Under the pieces are notes generated by a model. It was given only the letters and a program-made list of their open reading frames with translations, was not told the origin of the DNA and searched no databases. Below, piece by piece: positions 11,261-22,249 of a DNA stretch of 64,000 nt (position 1 is its first letter; every line of letters begins with the position of its first letter). The DNA is from Girardinichthys multiradiatus (Eukaryota; Chordata; Actinopteri; Cyprinodontiformes; Goodeidae), in assembly GCF_021462225.1 (NCBI RefSeq), contig NC_061804.1:7789740-7853739 (forward strand), written 5' to 3'. The position numbers and the translations under genes were made by a program.

Positions 11261-11861
11261 ATCCTTGTGTTTGACAAAACTTTGTGATTTAAACATCTCG
11301 TGTCAAACCTCACCGTGTCTCAACAACTGACATCCGCTGGACATTAACACCAGAGCAGAGATCACTCACCAACCCTCAGAGGAGATCGACTTATGACCAC
11401 TAATGTCATTATATCCTCAGAGGTGAATGTAGGTTGTGTATTTGCATACATAGCACTAAGTTCTACCTATCTACTAATGTTGTAAAGAGAGACATCAACA
11501 TTATGGGTGGTATCCTCTCAGCATAAACTCCGACCCATTGTGGATCTGCTGGATCTCAAGGTTCAGCTTCAACAGCTCTGGGTCGCTTGCTGCAGGAGAG
11601 TTAGCAATCACTGTATGAATCTGATTTGTATCAAATTATTTCTTGAATTCAGGTCTGAAAAAGCGCCACACCCTACTCACATCCGTGACCTTGTGTTGCC
11701 ATCTCAGTTTTCCATGTGATCAGATATTGTAATGATTGCAGTATAGTCATTCAGTTTCATTTCATTTCCCCCATTTCTGCCACTGCCTATGGCTATCTAA
11801 CTCTTTTTGTCAGTGGCTGTACATAGTCAGAGAAACTACGAGTTGACTGAAACTCTCTCTC
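11261..11861. other. Intergenic DNA without recognisable features
   Basis: No exon-like open frames with splice sites, no inverted-repeat ends and no low-complexity tract were seen here. Confidence 0.5.
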
Positions 11862-13557
11862 ACAGTTAAGATTGTGAAAAAGTATTTACTCCCTTAAAGA
11901 TTTCTTCTGATTTTGTCTTTTTCTCACATTTAAATGTTTCAGATAATCAAACAAATGTTAATATCAGACACAGATAACCTGAGTAAATACAAATTGCAGT
12001 CTTGAACTGATAATTTGTGGATAGAAGTTCATGGGTTCAAATCCGGACCTGGGCTCTTTCTTCGAGGTGATGGCATGTGCTCCCTGTTCATACAATCCCC
12101 ACGCCTCCTCCCAAAGTCTAAAACCATGACTGTTAGGTTAACTTGCAGCTCTTTAATTCCTGTTGTGTCTCTGTGTTGTCCTGTTATGGACTGGCAACCT
12201 GTCCAGGGTGTACCATACCTCTCGTCCAATGGCTGCTGGAAATAGGCACCAGCAACCTCTGTGGCTCTGCAAGGAAAATCAGGTAGACACTGGATGGATG
12301 GAAGCTATATAAACCAACCTGGCCAAAAGTGAAAAAAATGTTTAAATCTTGAATTAAGTGTAATTAACCAATTAACTACATGTTTTTGGAAACCTGAGTT
12401 TGTTTTTACCAGCTTCCTGAATACTGCCACACCTACAGATTTAGGAAATAACTTGAAAAGGACCTGTCTGACAACATGAAGTAGGTTAAAATATCTTAAA
12501 AAACAACAGATTATGCTCAGCTTCAACACCCAATGAGAAACTAAATCAGAGCCATCCATCTGTCTCAAAAAAGGTTACAAAGCTATTTCTAAATCTTGGG
12601 GACTCCAGTGAACCACAGTGAGAGCCATTATCCAACAATGGAGAAACATGGAACCATCCAAGGAGTGACCACTCAAATAAAATTACTCTAAGAGTGTATT
12701 TATAACTCCTCCAGGAGGTCACAAAGAACCCAGAACCATTCAGTTGCCTCATTTAAGGTCAGAGTTTATGATTCAGCAATGAGAAATAGACTGCTGACCA
12801 AACAAAACGCAAAAGCCTGCCTAACATTGGACAAAAAAAATCTCGATGATCTCAATGACTTTTGGGGAAATGTTCTGTGAATTGTTGAGACAAAAGTTGC
12901 ATTTTTGAAGGTGTGTACCTGCTTATATCTTCCTTATGCAGCATTTCAGAAAAAAAAGAGCAGCCTGGAAGTCAAACCTTGTGGTGGAAGTAGATTTATG
13001 ATCTGGGACTGCTTAGCTGCGTCAGGAGCTGGACAGCTTACCTTAATTGATAGATCCATAAATTCTTCTCCCTGGAGGAAAATCCTGATCGAGAATGTCT
13101 GACCATAACACACAGGATACAAATCCAAAGCACACCAGCAAGTCCACTTCTAAACCTCTCAAAAAAAGAAAGTTTTTCAGCGGCCTAGTCAAAGTCTAAA
13201 CTTTAACTCCAATTTAAATGATGTGACATAGCCTTAAACTCTCTAGTGTGGCTAAACTAAAACAATTCAGCAAAGAGGAGTGGGCAAAATTCCTACACTG
13301 CGATGGAAAGGACTGATAGTGTGGCGGTTGTATCAGCTAAGAGTTGCAATCAGTTATTGGGAGGCAATTACTTTTTCCTGTAGGGCCAGGTTGGTTTAGA
13401 TAGCTATTTCCCTTATCATCGTGTGGATACTGCTTTTTATATAAACTCATGTTATCTTTGTCAATAATATCTGTTTGATGATCTGAAACATTTTTGTCAC
13501 AAAAATGCAAAAACGGAAGAAATCTGTGAGGGGGTAAATACATTTTTACAGCTCTGT
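11862..13557 (+). mobile_element. Degraded Tc1-like element, interrupted by a SINE-like insert
   Basis: The left end (CAGTTAAGATTGTGAAAAAG then TATTTACTCCC) and right end (GGGGGTAAATACATTTTTAC, then AGCTCTG) are inverted. The left arm continues 'cacatttaaatgtttcagat', which recurs inverted near 13490 as 'gatgatctgaaacattt'. A frame at 12905-13102 reads KPCGGSRFMIWDCLAASGAG, matching the HGGGSIMVWGCF box of Tc1 transposases. The body has many stops. A SINE/LINE-tail insertion occupies about 12005-12305. Confidence 0.7.
12005..12305 (+). repeat. SINE-like repeat with 'GACTGGCAACCTGTCCAGGG' tail
   Basis: The left part has a tRNA-like B box ('gggttcaaatccggacc'). The right part has the block 'gactggcaacctgtccaggg' with CTGCTGGAAATAGGCACCAG. 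The same tail occurs in better-preserved form at 61189-61543 and as a fragment at 14762-14834. It sits inside the Tc1 remnant and is therefore younger than it. Confidence 0.65.
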
Positions 13558-14118
13558 ACATCTGCAGCATTGATATGAGGTGGCTGCTAGGGGTGATTTT
13601 TGAGTCCATATCCTTAAAATCAAACCTGCTTGGCCAGAAGATGGGTGATGATTATGCTAAAAAACCTTCAGAAGACAATTATATCGACTGGTTCTTCTGC
13701 AAAACCCTGTTTTAGTGAAGTTACTTCATTTACTGTGGTTCTGCATCAACACAGACCCCATCCAATCCTAATTCGTGATGTTTGGTATGAAATGGCAGCC
13801 TACATAAGCCCATTTTTTGCTGTATAAGAATCATGCCTGCAGTGCTTTATTGACCCGCTTTTTAAAGTGTGCTGAAGGGCTGTCACACGAGCTGAAACCC
13901 AAACAGACAAACGTGGGATTTTGAAATTCACCAACTCTCTGATTAACAACACAAGGCTTTTGTTTAGTGCTTGTGCTGTAAAGTCTTCCAGATATTGATT
14001 TACCCATGCCTCATCTGAACCAGAAGTTTTGTTTTGTAGGTTGCAGGAGACATGACAAGAAGGAGTTCAGCCTGAACACGTCATGTAAGGCAGGCGGAGA
14101 TACAATGTAAAGTTTTTA

Positions 14119-14634
14119 TTGGATGTTATTGTACATGGCCTTCTCAGCTTGGGGTGGTGGGGTTGGACCCTTTGGATTATTGCTGCAACAGTTTTGGAGA
14201 TTGAGTCATTAAATATTAACAATGTAGCCAAGAGTCTGCGGTGTTTTATTTTACCCTGCTGTCAGTTCTGTGTGCTTGCTTGTGAGGCAACAGAGCAGCA
14301 CTCTGGGTTATTACTTACACAGCTCCGTCAAGTTTTTCCTGACTTTAAGCTACTGACACAATATTCACAGAAACCACAACCGTTTGTCTGTTTCTCAGCC
14401 ATGTGCAAACACTTTCTGTTCAACGATACATGTGCTGCAGATTATTTCTCCAAATCTGAGGCTATTAATAATATCACAAATGTGTGTTGTTTGTCAGAAG
14501 AGGCGGTAACTTCTACATGTGGCAAAGAACTAAATTTTTTCCAGATGGTTGAATATAAAAACCCGGACAGTGGATGTTTATTTTATGTTTCAAGACTCCT
14601 GGCATCTCTTTTATTTGTTGGCCTTGGCAGATAG
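14119..14634 (+). CDS. Hypothetical 171-codon Cys-rich open frame
   Basis: I do not recognise this frame. It is the longest ATG-initiated frame in the intergenic region that is not obviously part of a repeat. It has 12 cysteines, a hydrophobic stretch near the N-terminus (LGWWGWTLWIIAATVLEI) and another near the C-terminus (RLLASLLFVGLG), and one possible N-glycosylation site in NNITNV. No promoter, splice sites or poly(A) signal were identified. It ends about 130 bp before a SINE/LINE nest. It could be chance or part of an old repeat. Confidence 0.15.
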   Translation: MDVIVHGLLSLGWWGWTLWIIAATVLEIESLNINNVAKSLRCFILPCCQFCVLACEATEQHSGLLLTQLRQVFPDFKLLTQYSQKPQPFVCFSAMCKHFLFNDTCAADYFSKSEAINNITNVCCLSEEAVTSTCGKELNFFQMVEYKNPDSGCLFYVSRLLASLLFVGLGR

Positions 14635-14761
14635 CAGCTCTTATCTACTGCATGACAGGAGGACTGTGGAGTTTCTAAATTATTTTTAGAAATGGCTTGC
14701 GTCAACATAACTTTAAATGCACAGTAAAGTTTATGGAAAGATATAGAAATCACGGATCTAT

Positions 14762-14834
14762 AGGATGGATTGGCGACCTGTCCAGGGTGTAACCCGCTTC
14801 TCGCCCGTAGACTGCTGGAGATAGGCACCAGCTC
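14762..14834 (+). repeat. SINE tail fragment, left of LINE insertion
   Basis: Matches the tail 'gactggcgacctgtccaggg...gataggcaccagctc' of the SINE at 61189-61543. It breaks off exactly at AGCTC, and the rest of the tail resumes at 15890. Confidence 0.8.
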
Positions 14835-15501
14835 TGCCTGGCTAAAAAGTTGCCTCACCTTAAATGTAGAAAAGACTGTTGCAACGTACTTTACAAATAG
14901 ACATAAATCTTTAGATTATCCAGACATTTATATAAATAAGGAAAAAATAATAAATGTTAACAGTTTCACTTATTTAGGTGTTACTCTGGACCAAACCTTG
15001 ACTTTTAAAAATCGTGTAAAAAAATTGTGCAACTCTTTAAAATTTACTCTGGCAAATTTTAGGTTCATCCGAGGATCCCTTACCATTGAAGCATCACATA
15101 TGTACTTAAATTCCATGATTTTTTCCCGTATTCTGTATTGTGTGACTAGCTGGTCGCAGGCATGCAAAACAGTCTTAAAGCCTCTTGAATCAACCTTCAA
15201 AAGTGCAATAAAAATTCATGACAAGAAATGTAGACAGTATCACCACTTTCATATTCTTTCAAAATACAATTTTTTAAATTTTAATAACCTTTTTATGCAT
15301 GCAAACATTTGCTTACTTTTTAAAATTATTCATGGTATTATTGCTCCTCCTCTAAGAAGGTACGTCACACTGAGCTCAGAAAAAACAACTAGAGTAACAA
15401 GGGCGACCTCTAGAGGAGAGTGCAGCATTCCAAAATGTAAGACATCTTTTGCTAAATCTGCCTTCTCTGTTGTTGCCATGAGTCAGTGGAATACATTATA
15501 A
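14835..15501 (+). pseudogene. LINE ORF2 C-terminal fragment (reverse transcriptase thumb/C-terminal part)
   Basis: A single open frame of about 221 codons covers the region after the catalytic palm: NVEKT, then the YLGVTLD motif, then the C-terminal domain that ends these ORFs (LLFKIIHGIIAPPL...). It stops at TAA 15499-15501. The catalytic YADD box and the endonuclease domain are absent because of 5' truncation, so it is not active. The open state suggests a fairly recent insertion. Confidence 0.75.
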
Positions 15502-15889
15502 CATGTACAAGTTTCTCAATGTTTGCACATTGGACAAAGAAATGGCTTTTATCAATGTGTGTATGAACAAATAGGTATGTTTATTGTATAAGTGCAAGCG
15601 TGTGATAGAGAAATGATAAATCCCTGGAAGTCTTTAATAACTGGTGTAACTGAGGGTCGAGGTCTGTTACGATTGTATTGTATTAGTTTATGTTCACTGG
15701 TTCTCTTCTCTCATACATTTCCATAAAATAAAAAAAACAGTTACATTTTGATTAATATCAACCTGTCAAGGGACTACAGGTGGAAATTAGCATCTTTTGT
15801 TATAACCTGGCACCTTGCATATTTCCTGTTTTTAGGTCAATGTATTGCTGTGCACTGTCCCTGTACAAATAAAGGAAATCATCATCATC
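14835..15889 (+). mobile_element. 5'-truncated L2-like LINE inserted in a SINE tail
   Basis: About 1055 bp lie between two copies of AGCTC (14830-14834 and 15890-15894), which read as a short target-site duplication splitting a SINE tail. The open frame at 14835-15498 encodes the C-terminal part of a LINE ORF2 (SCLTLNVEKT...YLGVTLDQTLTFKNRVKKLC...SRILYCVTSWSQAC), a motif order I know from L2-clade fish LINEs. The 3' end is TGTACAAATAAAGGAAATCATCATCATC with a short ATC-repeat tail rather than poly(A). Confidence 0.8.
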
Positions 15890-15945
15890 AGCTCCCCCGT
15901 GACCCACTATGGAATAAGCGGTATAGAAGATGAATGAATTAATGG
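15890..15945 (+). repeat. SINE tail fragment, right of LINE insertion
   Basis: Continues the interrupted tail (CCCCGTGACCCACTATGGAAT, then AAGCGG). The same end piece occurs alone at 43687-43738. Confidence 0.8.
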
Positions 15946-16768
15946 ATCTACAGGAAAATAGGAAAATGTACTACTGTGGTTTAATCCATCAAATAAGCAC
16001 AGCATTCCTCATCAGCCTTGTTATTTCAATTTTTACATACAGTTTTTAATATGCGAACGTTTGCTTTGCCTGCTGTTGTTTTTTGCCAAAATGTAGGCCA
16101 TTATTAATTTAAATGTTGCTAATTTACCATATCTGGCTTCAAATTTGAACATCTAGGACAAAATCAGAGCCATTTTTATTCAGATAGGGGCCAAAAGCAA
16201 AAGACAAAGGTCCTCCATTTCCCCTCTTGTCATTTTTGCCTAAGACCTACAGAGGTTGGACAATGAAACTGAAACACCTGTCATTTTAGTGTGGGAGGTT
16301 TCATGGCTAAATTGGACCAGCCTGGTGGCCAGTCTTCATTGATTGCACATTGCACCAGTAAGAGCAGAGTGTGAAGGTTCAATTAGCAGGGTAAGAGCAC
16401 AGTTTTGCTCAAAATATTGAAATGCACACAACATTATGGGTGACATACCAGAGTTAAAAAGAGGACAAATTGTTGGTGCACGTCTTGCTGGCGCATCTGT
16501 GACCAAGACAGCAAGTCTTTGTGGTGTATCAAGAGCCACGGTATCCAGGGTAATGTCAGCATACCACCAAGAAGGATGAACCACATCCAACAGGATTAAC
16601 TGTGGACGCAAGAGGAAGCTGTCTGAAAGGGATGTTCGGGTGCTAACCCGGATTGTATCCAAAAAACATAAAACCACGGCTGCCCAAATCACGGCAGAAT
16701 TAAATGTGCACCTCAACTCTCCTGTTTCCACCAGAACTGTCCGTCAGGAGCTCCACAGGGTCAATATA

Positions 16769-18379
16769 CAGGTCCTTCTCAAAATATTAGCATATTGTGA
16801 TAAAGTTCATTATTTTCCATAATGTCATGATGAAAATTTAACATTCATATATTTTAGATTCATTGCACACTAACTGAAATATTTCAGGTCTTTTATTGTC
16901 TTAATACGGATGATTTTGGCATACAGCTCATGAAAACCCAAAATTCCTATCTCACAAAATTAGCATATCATTAAAAGGGTCTCTAAACGAGCTATGAACC
17001 TAATCATCTGAATCAACGAGTTAACTCTAAACACCTGCAAAAGATTCCTGAGGCCTTTAAAACTCCCAGCCTGGTTCATCACTCAAAACCCCAATCATGG
17101 GTAAGACTGCCTGACCTGACTGCTGTCCAGAAGGCCACTATTGACACCCTCAAGCAAGAGGGTAAGACACAGAAATAAATTTCTGAACGAATAGGCTGTT
17201 CCCAGAGTGCTGTATCAAGGCACCTCAGTGGGAAGTCTGTGGGAAGGAAAAAGTGTGGCAGAAAACACTGCACAACGAGAAGAGGTGACCGGACCCTGAG
17301 GAAGATTGTGGAGAAGGGCCGATTCCAGACCTTGGGGGACCTGCGGAGGCAGTGGACTGAGTCTGGAGTAGAAACATCCAGAGCCACCGTGCACAGGCGT
17401 GTGCAGGAAATGGGCTACAGGTGCCGCATTCCCCAGGTCAAGCCACTTTTGAACCAGAAACAGCGGCAGAAGCGCCTGACCTGGGCTACAGAGAAGCAGC
17501 ACTGGACTGTTGCTCATTGGTCCAAAGTACTTTTTTCGGATGAAAGCAAATTCTGCATGTCATTCGGAAATCAAGGTGCCAGAGTCTGGAGGAAGACTGG
17601 GGAGAAGGAAATGCTAAAATGCCAGAAGTCCAGTGTCAAGTACCCACAGTCAGTGATGGTCTGAGGTGCCGTGTCAGCTGCTGGTGTTGGTCCACTGTGT
17701 TTTATCAAGGGCAGGGTCAATGCAGCTAGCTATCAGGAAATTTTGGAGCACTTTGTGCTTCCATCTGCTGAAAAGCTTTATGGAGATGAAGATTTCATTT
17801 TTCAGCACGACCTGGCACCTGCTCACAGTGCCAAAACCACTGGTAAATGGTTTACTGACCATGGTATCACTGTGCTCAATTGGCCTGCCAACTCTCCTGA
17901 CCTGAACCCCATAGAGAATCTGTGGGATATTGTGAAGAGAACGTTGAGAGACTCAAGACCCAACACTCTGGATGAGCTAAAGGCCGCTATCGAAGCATCC
18001 TGGGCCTCCATAAGACCTCAGCAGTGCCACAGGCTGATTGCCTCCATGCCACGCCGCATTGAAGCAGTCATTTCTGCAAAAGGATTCCCGACCAAGTATT
18101 GAGTGCATAACTGTACATGATTATTTGAAGGTTGATGTTTTTTGTATTAAAAACATTTTTCTTTTATTGGTCGGATGAAATATGCTAATTTTGTGAGATA
18201 GGAATTTTGGGTTTTCATGAGCTGTATGCCAAAATCATCCGTATTAAGACAATAAAAGACCTGAAATATTTCAGTTAGTGTGCAATGAATCTAAAATATA
18301 TGAATGTTAAATTTTCATCATGACATTATGGAAAATAATGAACTTTATCACAATATGCTAATATTTTGAGAAGGACCTG
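16769..18379 (+). mobile_element. Tc1-type transposon, copy B (DD34E family), nested in copy C
   Basis: A 1611-bp copy of the same family as element A (1469-3053), with ~200-bp inverted ends (CAGGTCCTTCTCAAAATATT at the left, its inverse at the right). Comparison with element D shows that the empty site in the host is 'caatatacac'; here it is split with TA on both sides (16767-16768 and 18380-18381). This is direct evidence of insertion by TA duplication and gives the order of events. Confidence 0.95.
17098..18102 (+). pseudogene. Broken Tc1 transposase of copy B
   Basis: Relative to copy A, a one-base insertion near 17113 (GCCTGACC for GCCGACC) shifts the frame. A GAA-to-TAA change near 17176 adds a stop. 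The frame is then open from 17239 (MGRKKCGRKHCTTRRGDRTL, basic DNA-binding region) to a TGA at 17662-17664 that replaces Trp in MVW. The second half (17671-18102) is open to the natural end (AKGFPTKY). All three catalytic positions are kept (SDES, QHD, IENLW; DD34E). Only a few changes separate it from an open frame, so the insertion is not ancient. Confidence 0.85.
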
Positions 18380-19289
18380 TACATGGCTGGGCTGCTATAG
18401 CCAAACCTTTGGTCACTCATGCCAATGCCAAACGTTGGTTTCAATGGTGCAAGGAGCGCAAATCTTTGGCTGTGGACAATGTGAAACGTATTGTTCTCTG
18501 ATGAGTCCACCTTTACTGTTTTCCTCACATCCAGGAGAGTTACGGTGTGGAGAAGCCCCAAAGAAGCGTACCACCCACACTGTTGCATGCCCACAGTGAA
18601 GCATGGGGGTGGATCAGTGACGGTTTGGGCTGCCATATCATGGCATTCCCTTGGCCCAATACTTGTGCTAGATGGGCACGTCACTGCCAAGGGCTACCGA
18701 ACCATTCTTTTGGACCATGTGCATCCAATGATTCAAACATTGTATCCTGAAGGCGGTGCACCAATATACACATCAAGACTGGTGACAGATTGGTTTGATG
18801 AACATGAAAGTGAAGTTGAACATCTCCCATGGCCTGCACAGTCACCAGATCTAAATATTATTGAGCCACTTTAGGGTGTTTTGGAGGAGCGAGTCAGGAA
18901 ACGTTTTCCTCCACCAGTATCACGTAGTGACCTGGTCACTATCCTGCAAGAAGAATGGCTTAAAATCCCTCTGACCACTTGTGCGGAACTTGTATATGTC
19001 ATTCCCAAGACGAATTGACGCTGTATTGGTCACAAAAGGAGGCCCTACACCATACTAATAAATTATTGTGGTCTAAAACCAGGTGTTTCACTTTCATTGT
19101 CCAACCCCTGTACTTGTGGTGTATTATTGTTAGAAGCTACAACTAAATTCAGTTGGCAATGGGATTTACATATTCAATTTTTAAAAGTGCATTTTCCAAC
19201 AATTTCTTTGAAAAAGAAAAAAAAAATTTTTTTTTGTTTAGGAGGACAGTGTAGTGAGGGGATTGTAATTTATTAGTGGAAACAACAGC

Positions 19290-19515
19290 TTTTAAACTCG
19301 TAGGTCGTATATATACACACACATTCACATCATTCACACCTAAGAGCAGTTTAGAAAGACCAATTAACCTAACAAGTTTATGGAGTATGGGAGGAAGCCA
19401 GAGTAGCCAGCGAGAACCCACGCATGCACAGGGAGAACATGCAAACTCCATGCAGAAAGACCCCTGGCTGGGAGTCGACCCCAGGACCTTCTTGCTCACA
19501 CAACATTTAAGATGA
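19290..19515 (-). repeat. SINE fragment, minus strand
   Basis: Reverse complement of the SINE at 61189-61543: 'gggaggaagccagagtagcc', 'catgcagaaagacccctgg', 'gacctt cttgctc'. The 3' tail portion is missing. A short A/T-rich run at 19210-19240 precedes it. Confidence 0.75.
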
Positions 19516-19525
19516 AAATATTTCA

Positions 19526-19625
19526 TCAGACCAATAAAAATGCTTTTTTTAATACAGAAATGTAGGCTTAATGAAAAGTATGTTTATTACCTACTTACAG
19601 GTTGTTATTTTCAAACATTTAGTAT
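19526..19625. repeat. Copy of the distal end of the 3.1-4.7 kb repeat
   Basis: 'catcagaccaataaaaa' through 'aggttgttatttt' matches 4630-4720 almost base for base, with small indels. It lies directly next to the SINE fragment on its left. The stretch 19626-20455 that follows holds nothing I recognise. Confidence 0.7.
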
Positions 19626-20455
19626 ATGATTACAGAAGCGCACATGGTGGAGTCGAAGATAACGCTGATAATAATGGATTGTTAAGTACCACAGAGGGGT
19701 CAGATAACAATGATTAAATGATCAATAAAAAGGGGGAAATGTGAAACAACAAAATTGAAAATCCACAATTAAATAAATGTGGAAAAACGTGCTATTGTTG
19801 AATTAAATGATCCATTTATGGGAGGCATTGACCTTCTTGACATGACAATTCAGCTTTAATGTAAGTCCAGAATATAGCACATCCCTTGGCACGCTGTCAT
19901 TGATGCAGTCATGAATAAATAGTTGCTTTTCAAAAGAGAACAAAAACTGCTGCAGACTAGGAGGAAATCCCTGCTAATGCAAGCAGGTCAGTTTCCTTTG
20001 TAGAACATAAGACACCAGTCTCACAAGATAATCCATCGCTGTGCCTCCTGATAGGAGAAAGGACGGCATTATCAACTAACATCATAGAAAAGCAATGAGA
20101 AATGCAGGCATTACTGAGGCAGTAATGTCTCACATGTCTTCTGCACAAAATGAACATCTGTCTAAATGAAGATAAAAATTAGCATTTTAGCCTTTTATGA
20201 AAAACAAAAATCATCAAACTCTTTGCCAAGCAGAAAATAACCCGCTACCATGCTTCTATTAGAAAAAGGATAGCTTTGATAACTTATTTTGACCTTTCAT
20301 ATAATGCAAACATATAGCTAAATATATTTTACACATTTTGTGTAAAAACCGACAATCAAGAAAAAAATCGTTTTTGGAAAAATTACTTTTAAAAGTGGTA
20401 AATGCTGTCTCAATGGGCCATATATTTATCTTTCCTTTTTAAAAGGGAACATATA

Positions 20456-21726
20456 CAGGGGTTGGACAATGAAACTGAAACACCTGTCATTTTAGTGTGG
20501 GAGGTTTCATGGCTAAATTGGACCAGCCTGGTAGCCAGTCTTCATTGATTGCACATTGCACCAGTAAGAGCAGAGTGGGAAGGTTCAATTAGCAGGGTAA
20601 GAGCACAGTTTTGCTCAAAATATTGAAATGCACACAACATTATGGGTGACATACCAGAGTTCAAAAGAGGACAAATTGTTGGTGCACGTCTTGCTGGTGC
20701 ATCTGTGACCAAGACAGCAAGTCTTTGTGATGTATCAAGAGCCACGGTATCCAGGGTAATGTCAGCATACCACCAAGAAGGACGAACCACATCCAACAGG
20801 ATTAACTGTGGACACAAGAGGAAGCTGTCTGAAAGGGTTGTTCTGGTGCTAACCCGGATTGTATCCAAAAAACATAAAACCACGGCTGCCCAAATCACTG
20901 GCAGAATTAAATGTGCACCTCAACTCTCCTGTTTCCACCAGAACTGTCCGTCGGGAGCTCCACAGGGTCAATATACACGGCCGGGCTGCTATAGCCAAAC
21001 CTTTGGTCATTCATGCCAATGCCAAACGTTGGTTTCAATGTTGCAAGGAGCGCAAATCTTGGGCTGTGGACAATGTGAAACATGTATTGTTCTCTGATGA
21101 GTCCACCTTTACTGTTTTCCCCACATCCGGGAGAGTTACGGTGTGGAGAAGCCCCAAAGAAGCGTACCACCCACACTGTTGCATGCCCAGAGTGAAGCAT
21201 GGGGGTGGATCAGTGATGGTTTGGGCTGCCATATCATGGCATTCCCTTGGCCCAATACTTGCGCTAGATGGGCACGTCACTGCCAAGGGCTACCGAACCA
21301 TTCTTGAAGACCATGTGCATCCAATGGTTCAAACATTGTATCCTGAAGGCGGTGCCATGTATCAGGATGACAATGCACCAATACACACAGCAAGACTGGT
21401 GAAAGATTGGTTTGATGAACATGAAAGTGAAGTTGAACATCTCCCATGGCCTGCACAGTCACCAGATTTAAATATTATTGAGCCACTTTAGGGTGTTTTG
21501 GAGGAGCGAGTCAGGAAACGTTTTCCTCCACCAGTATCACGTAGTGACCTGGCCACTATCCTGCAAGAAGAATGGCTTAAAATCCCTCTGACCACTGTGC
21601 AGGACTTGTATATGTCATTCCCAAGATGAATTGACGCTGTATTGGCCGCAAAAGGAGGCCCTACACCATACTAATAAATTATTGTGGTCTAAAAACAGGT
21701 GTTTCAGTTTCATTGTCCAACCCCTG
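20456..21726 (+). mobile_element. DD36E Tc1-type transposon, copy D
   Basis: A 1271-bp element with short inverted ends (CAGGGGTTGGACAATGAAAC at the left, its inverse at the right) flanked by TA (20454-20455 and 21727-21728). It is the uninterrupted sister of element C. The catalytic spacing (36 residues between second Asp and Glu) is the one reported for the Incomer (DD36E) branch of Tc1/mariner. That assignment is my inference from the spacing only. Confidence 0.92.
20642..21491 (+). pseudogene. DD36E transposase of copy D (one frameshift, shared TAG)
   Basis: Starts ATGGGTGACATACCAGAG (MGDIPEFKRGQIVGARLAGA), with a helix-turn-helix-like N-terminus (VTKTASLCDVSRATVSRV). An extra base near 20900 (ATCACTGGCAG for ATCACGGCAG in copy C) shifts the frame. 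The rest is read from 20859 in the other frame: SDESTF (first Asp), QDDNAPIHTA (second Asp) and IIEPL (Glu), 36 residues apart. The frame then ends at TAG 21489-21491, where readable coding continues (GVLEERVRKRFPPP...). The final ~57 codons, to 'ggccctacaccatac', are thus beyond a stop that copy C also has. Confidence 0.85.
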
Positions 21727-21727
21727 T

Positions 21728-22249
21728 ACATAAATGACCCTAATTACCTAATGTATCACTTCTGATTGGAAAAAAAATTAAATCCAGGTTTAAAATATTA
21801 GATGTGAAAAGAAAATCTAAATTTCTACTCATTTGTTTATACCACAGAAAAAAATATTAAAATGTTATATTTTGCATTTTAAAACAAAAATCAAATAAAT
21901 ACTTTTTTTTGTTGTTATTTTTGATCACTTTATGAAAACCGGCATGGACCATTAAAGAGGCCTTGACAGCTTCATGTCCAAGCTTGTCAAGAATTAACAT
22001 ATTTAGATTTTACATAGAAAAACTCACATTTTAAATTTCTGTTTTGTTGCACCATTAAAAACACAAATTTAGCAGCACAAAACAAAAGTAAAATCCACAT
22101 TGCGTGTCCTCGTCGGGTCCCCAGGCTGGTTCCGCCCCTGTCAAGTCAAGCATAAATGAGTTTATGAACTGGATGATAAGGATTTAAATAGTCGCAATAA
22201 AATACACATTTTCATACAGCATTATGTGAATATTTTTTCTCCTTTGGTC
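21728..22249. other. AT-rich intergenic DNA upstream of the gtf2ird1 leader exon
   Basis: No coding, no repeat ends. Base composition changes from AT-rich to more CG-containing at about 22100, approaching the presumed promoter. Confidence 0.4.

Larger units (their letters stand above)
16439..18874 (+). pseudogene. Transposase of DD36E copy C, interrupted
   Basis: The N-terminal part runs 16439-16768 (ATGGGTGACATACCAGAG) and resumes at 18382 after element B. It contains a helix-turn-helix-like region (…GASVTKTASLCGVSRATVSRV) with an in-frame TGA in 'gaaggatgaacc' where copy D has CGA. The catalytic half (LFSDESTFTVF…) lacks the codons for QDDN. It ends at TAG 18872-18874 right after IIEPL. 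It cannot encode an active enzyme. Confidence 0.8.
16250..19110 (+). mobile_element. DD36E Tc1-type element, copy C, split by copy B
   Basis: Ends are CAGAGGTTGGACAATGAAAC and GTTTCA..CATTGTCCAACCCCTG (imperfect inverse), with TA on each side. Removing the inner element (16769-18379 and one TA) leaves about 1.25 kb that is nearly identical to element D at 20456-21726. Its transposase is broken: a 21-nt deletion near 18758, relative to D, removes seven codons including the second catalytic Asp. The host element shares the in-frame TAG after IIEPL with copy D. Confidence 0.9.
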
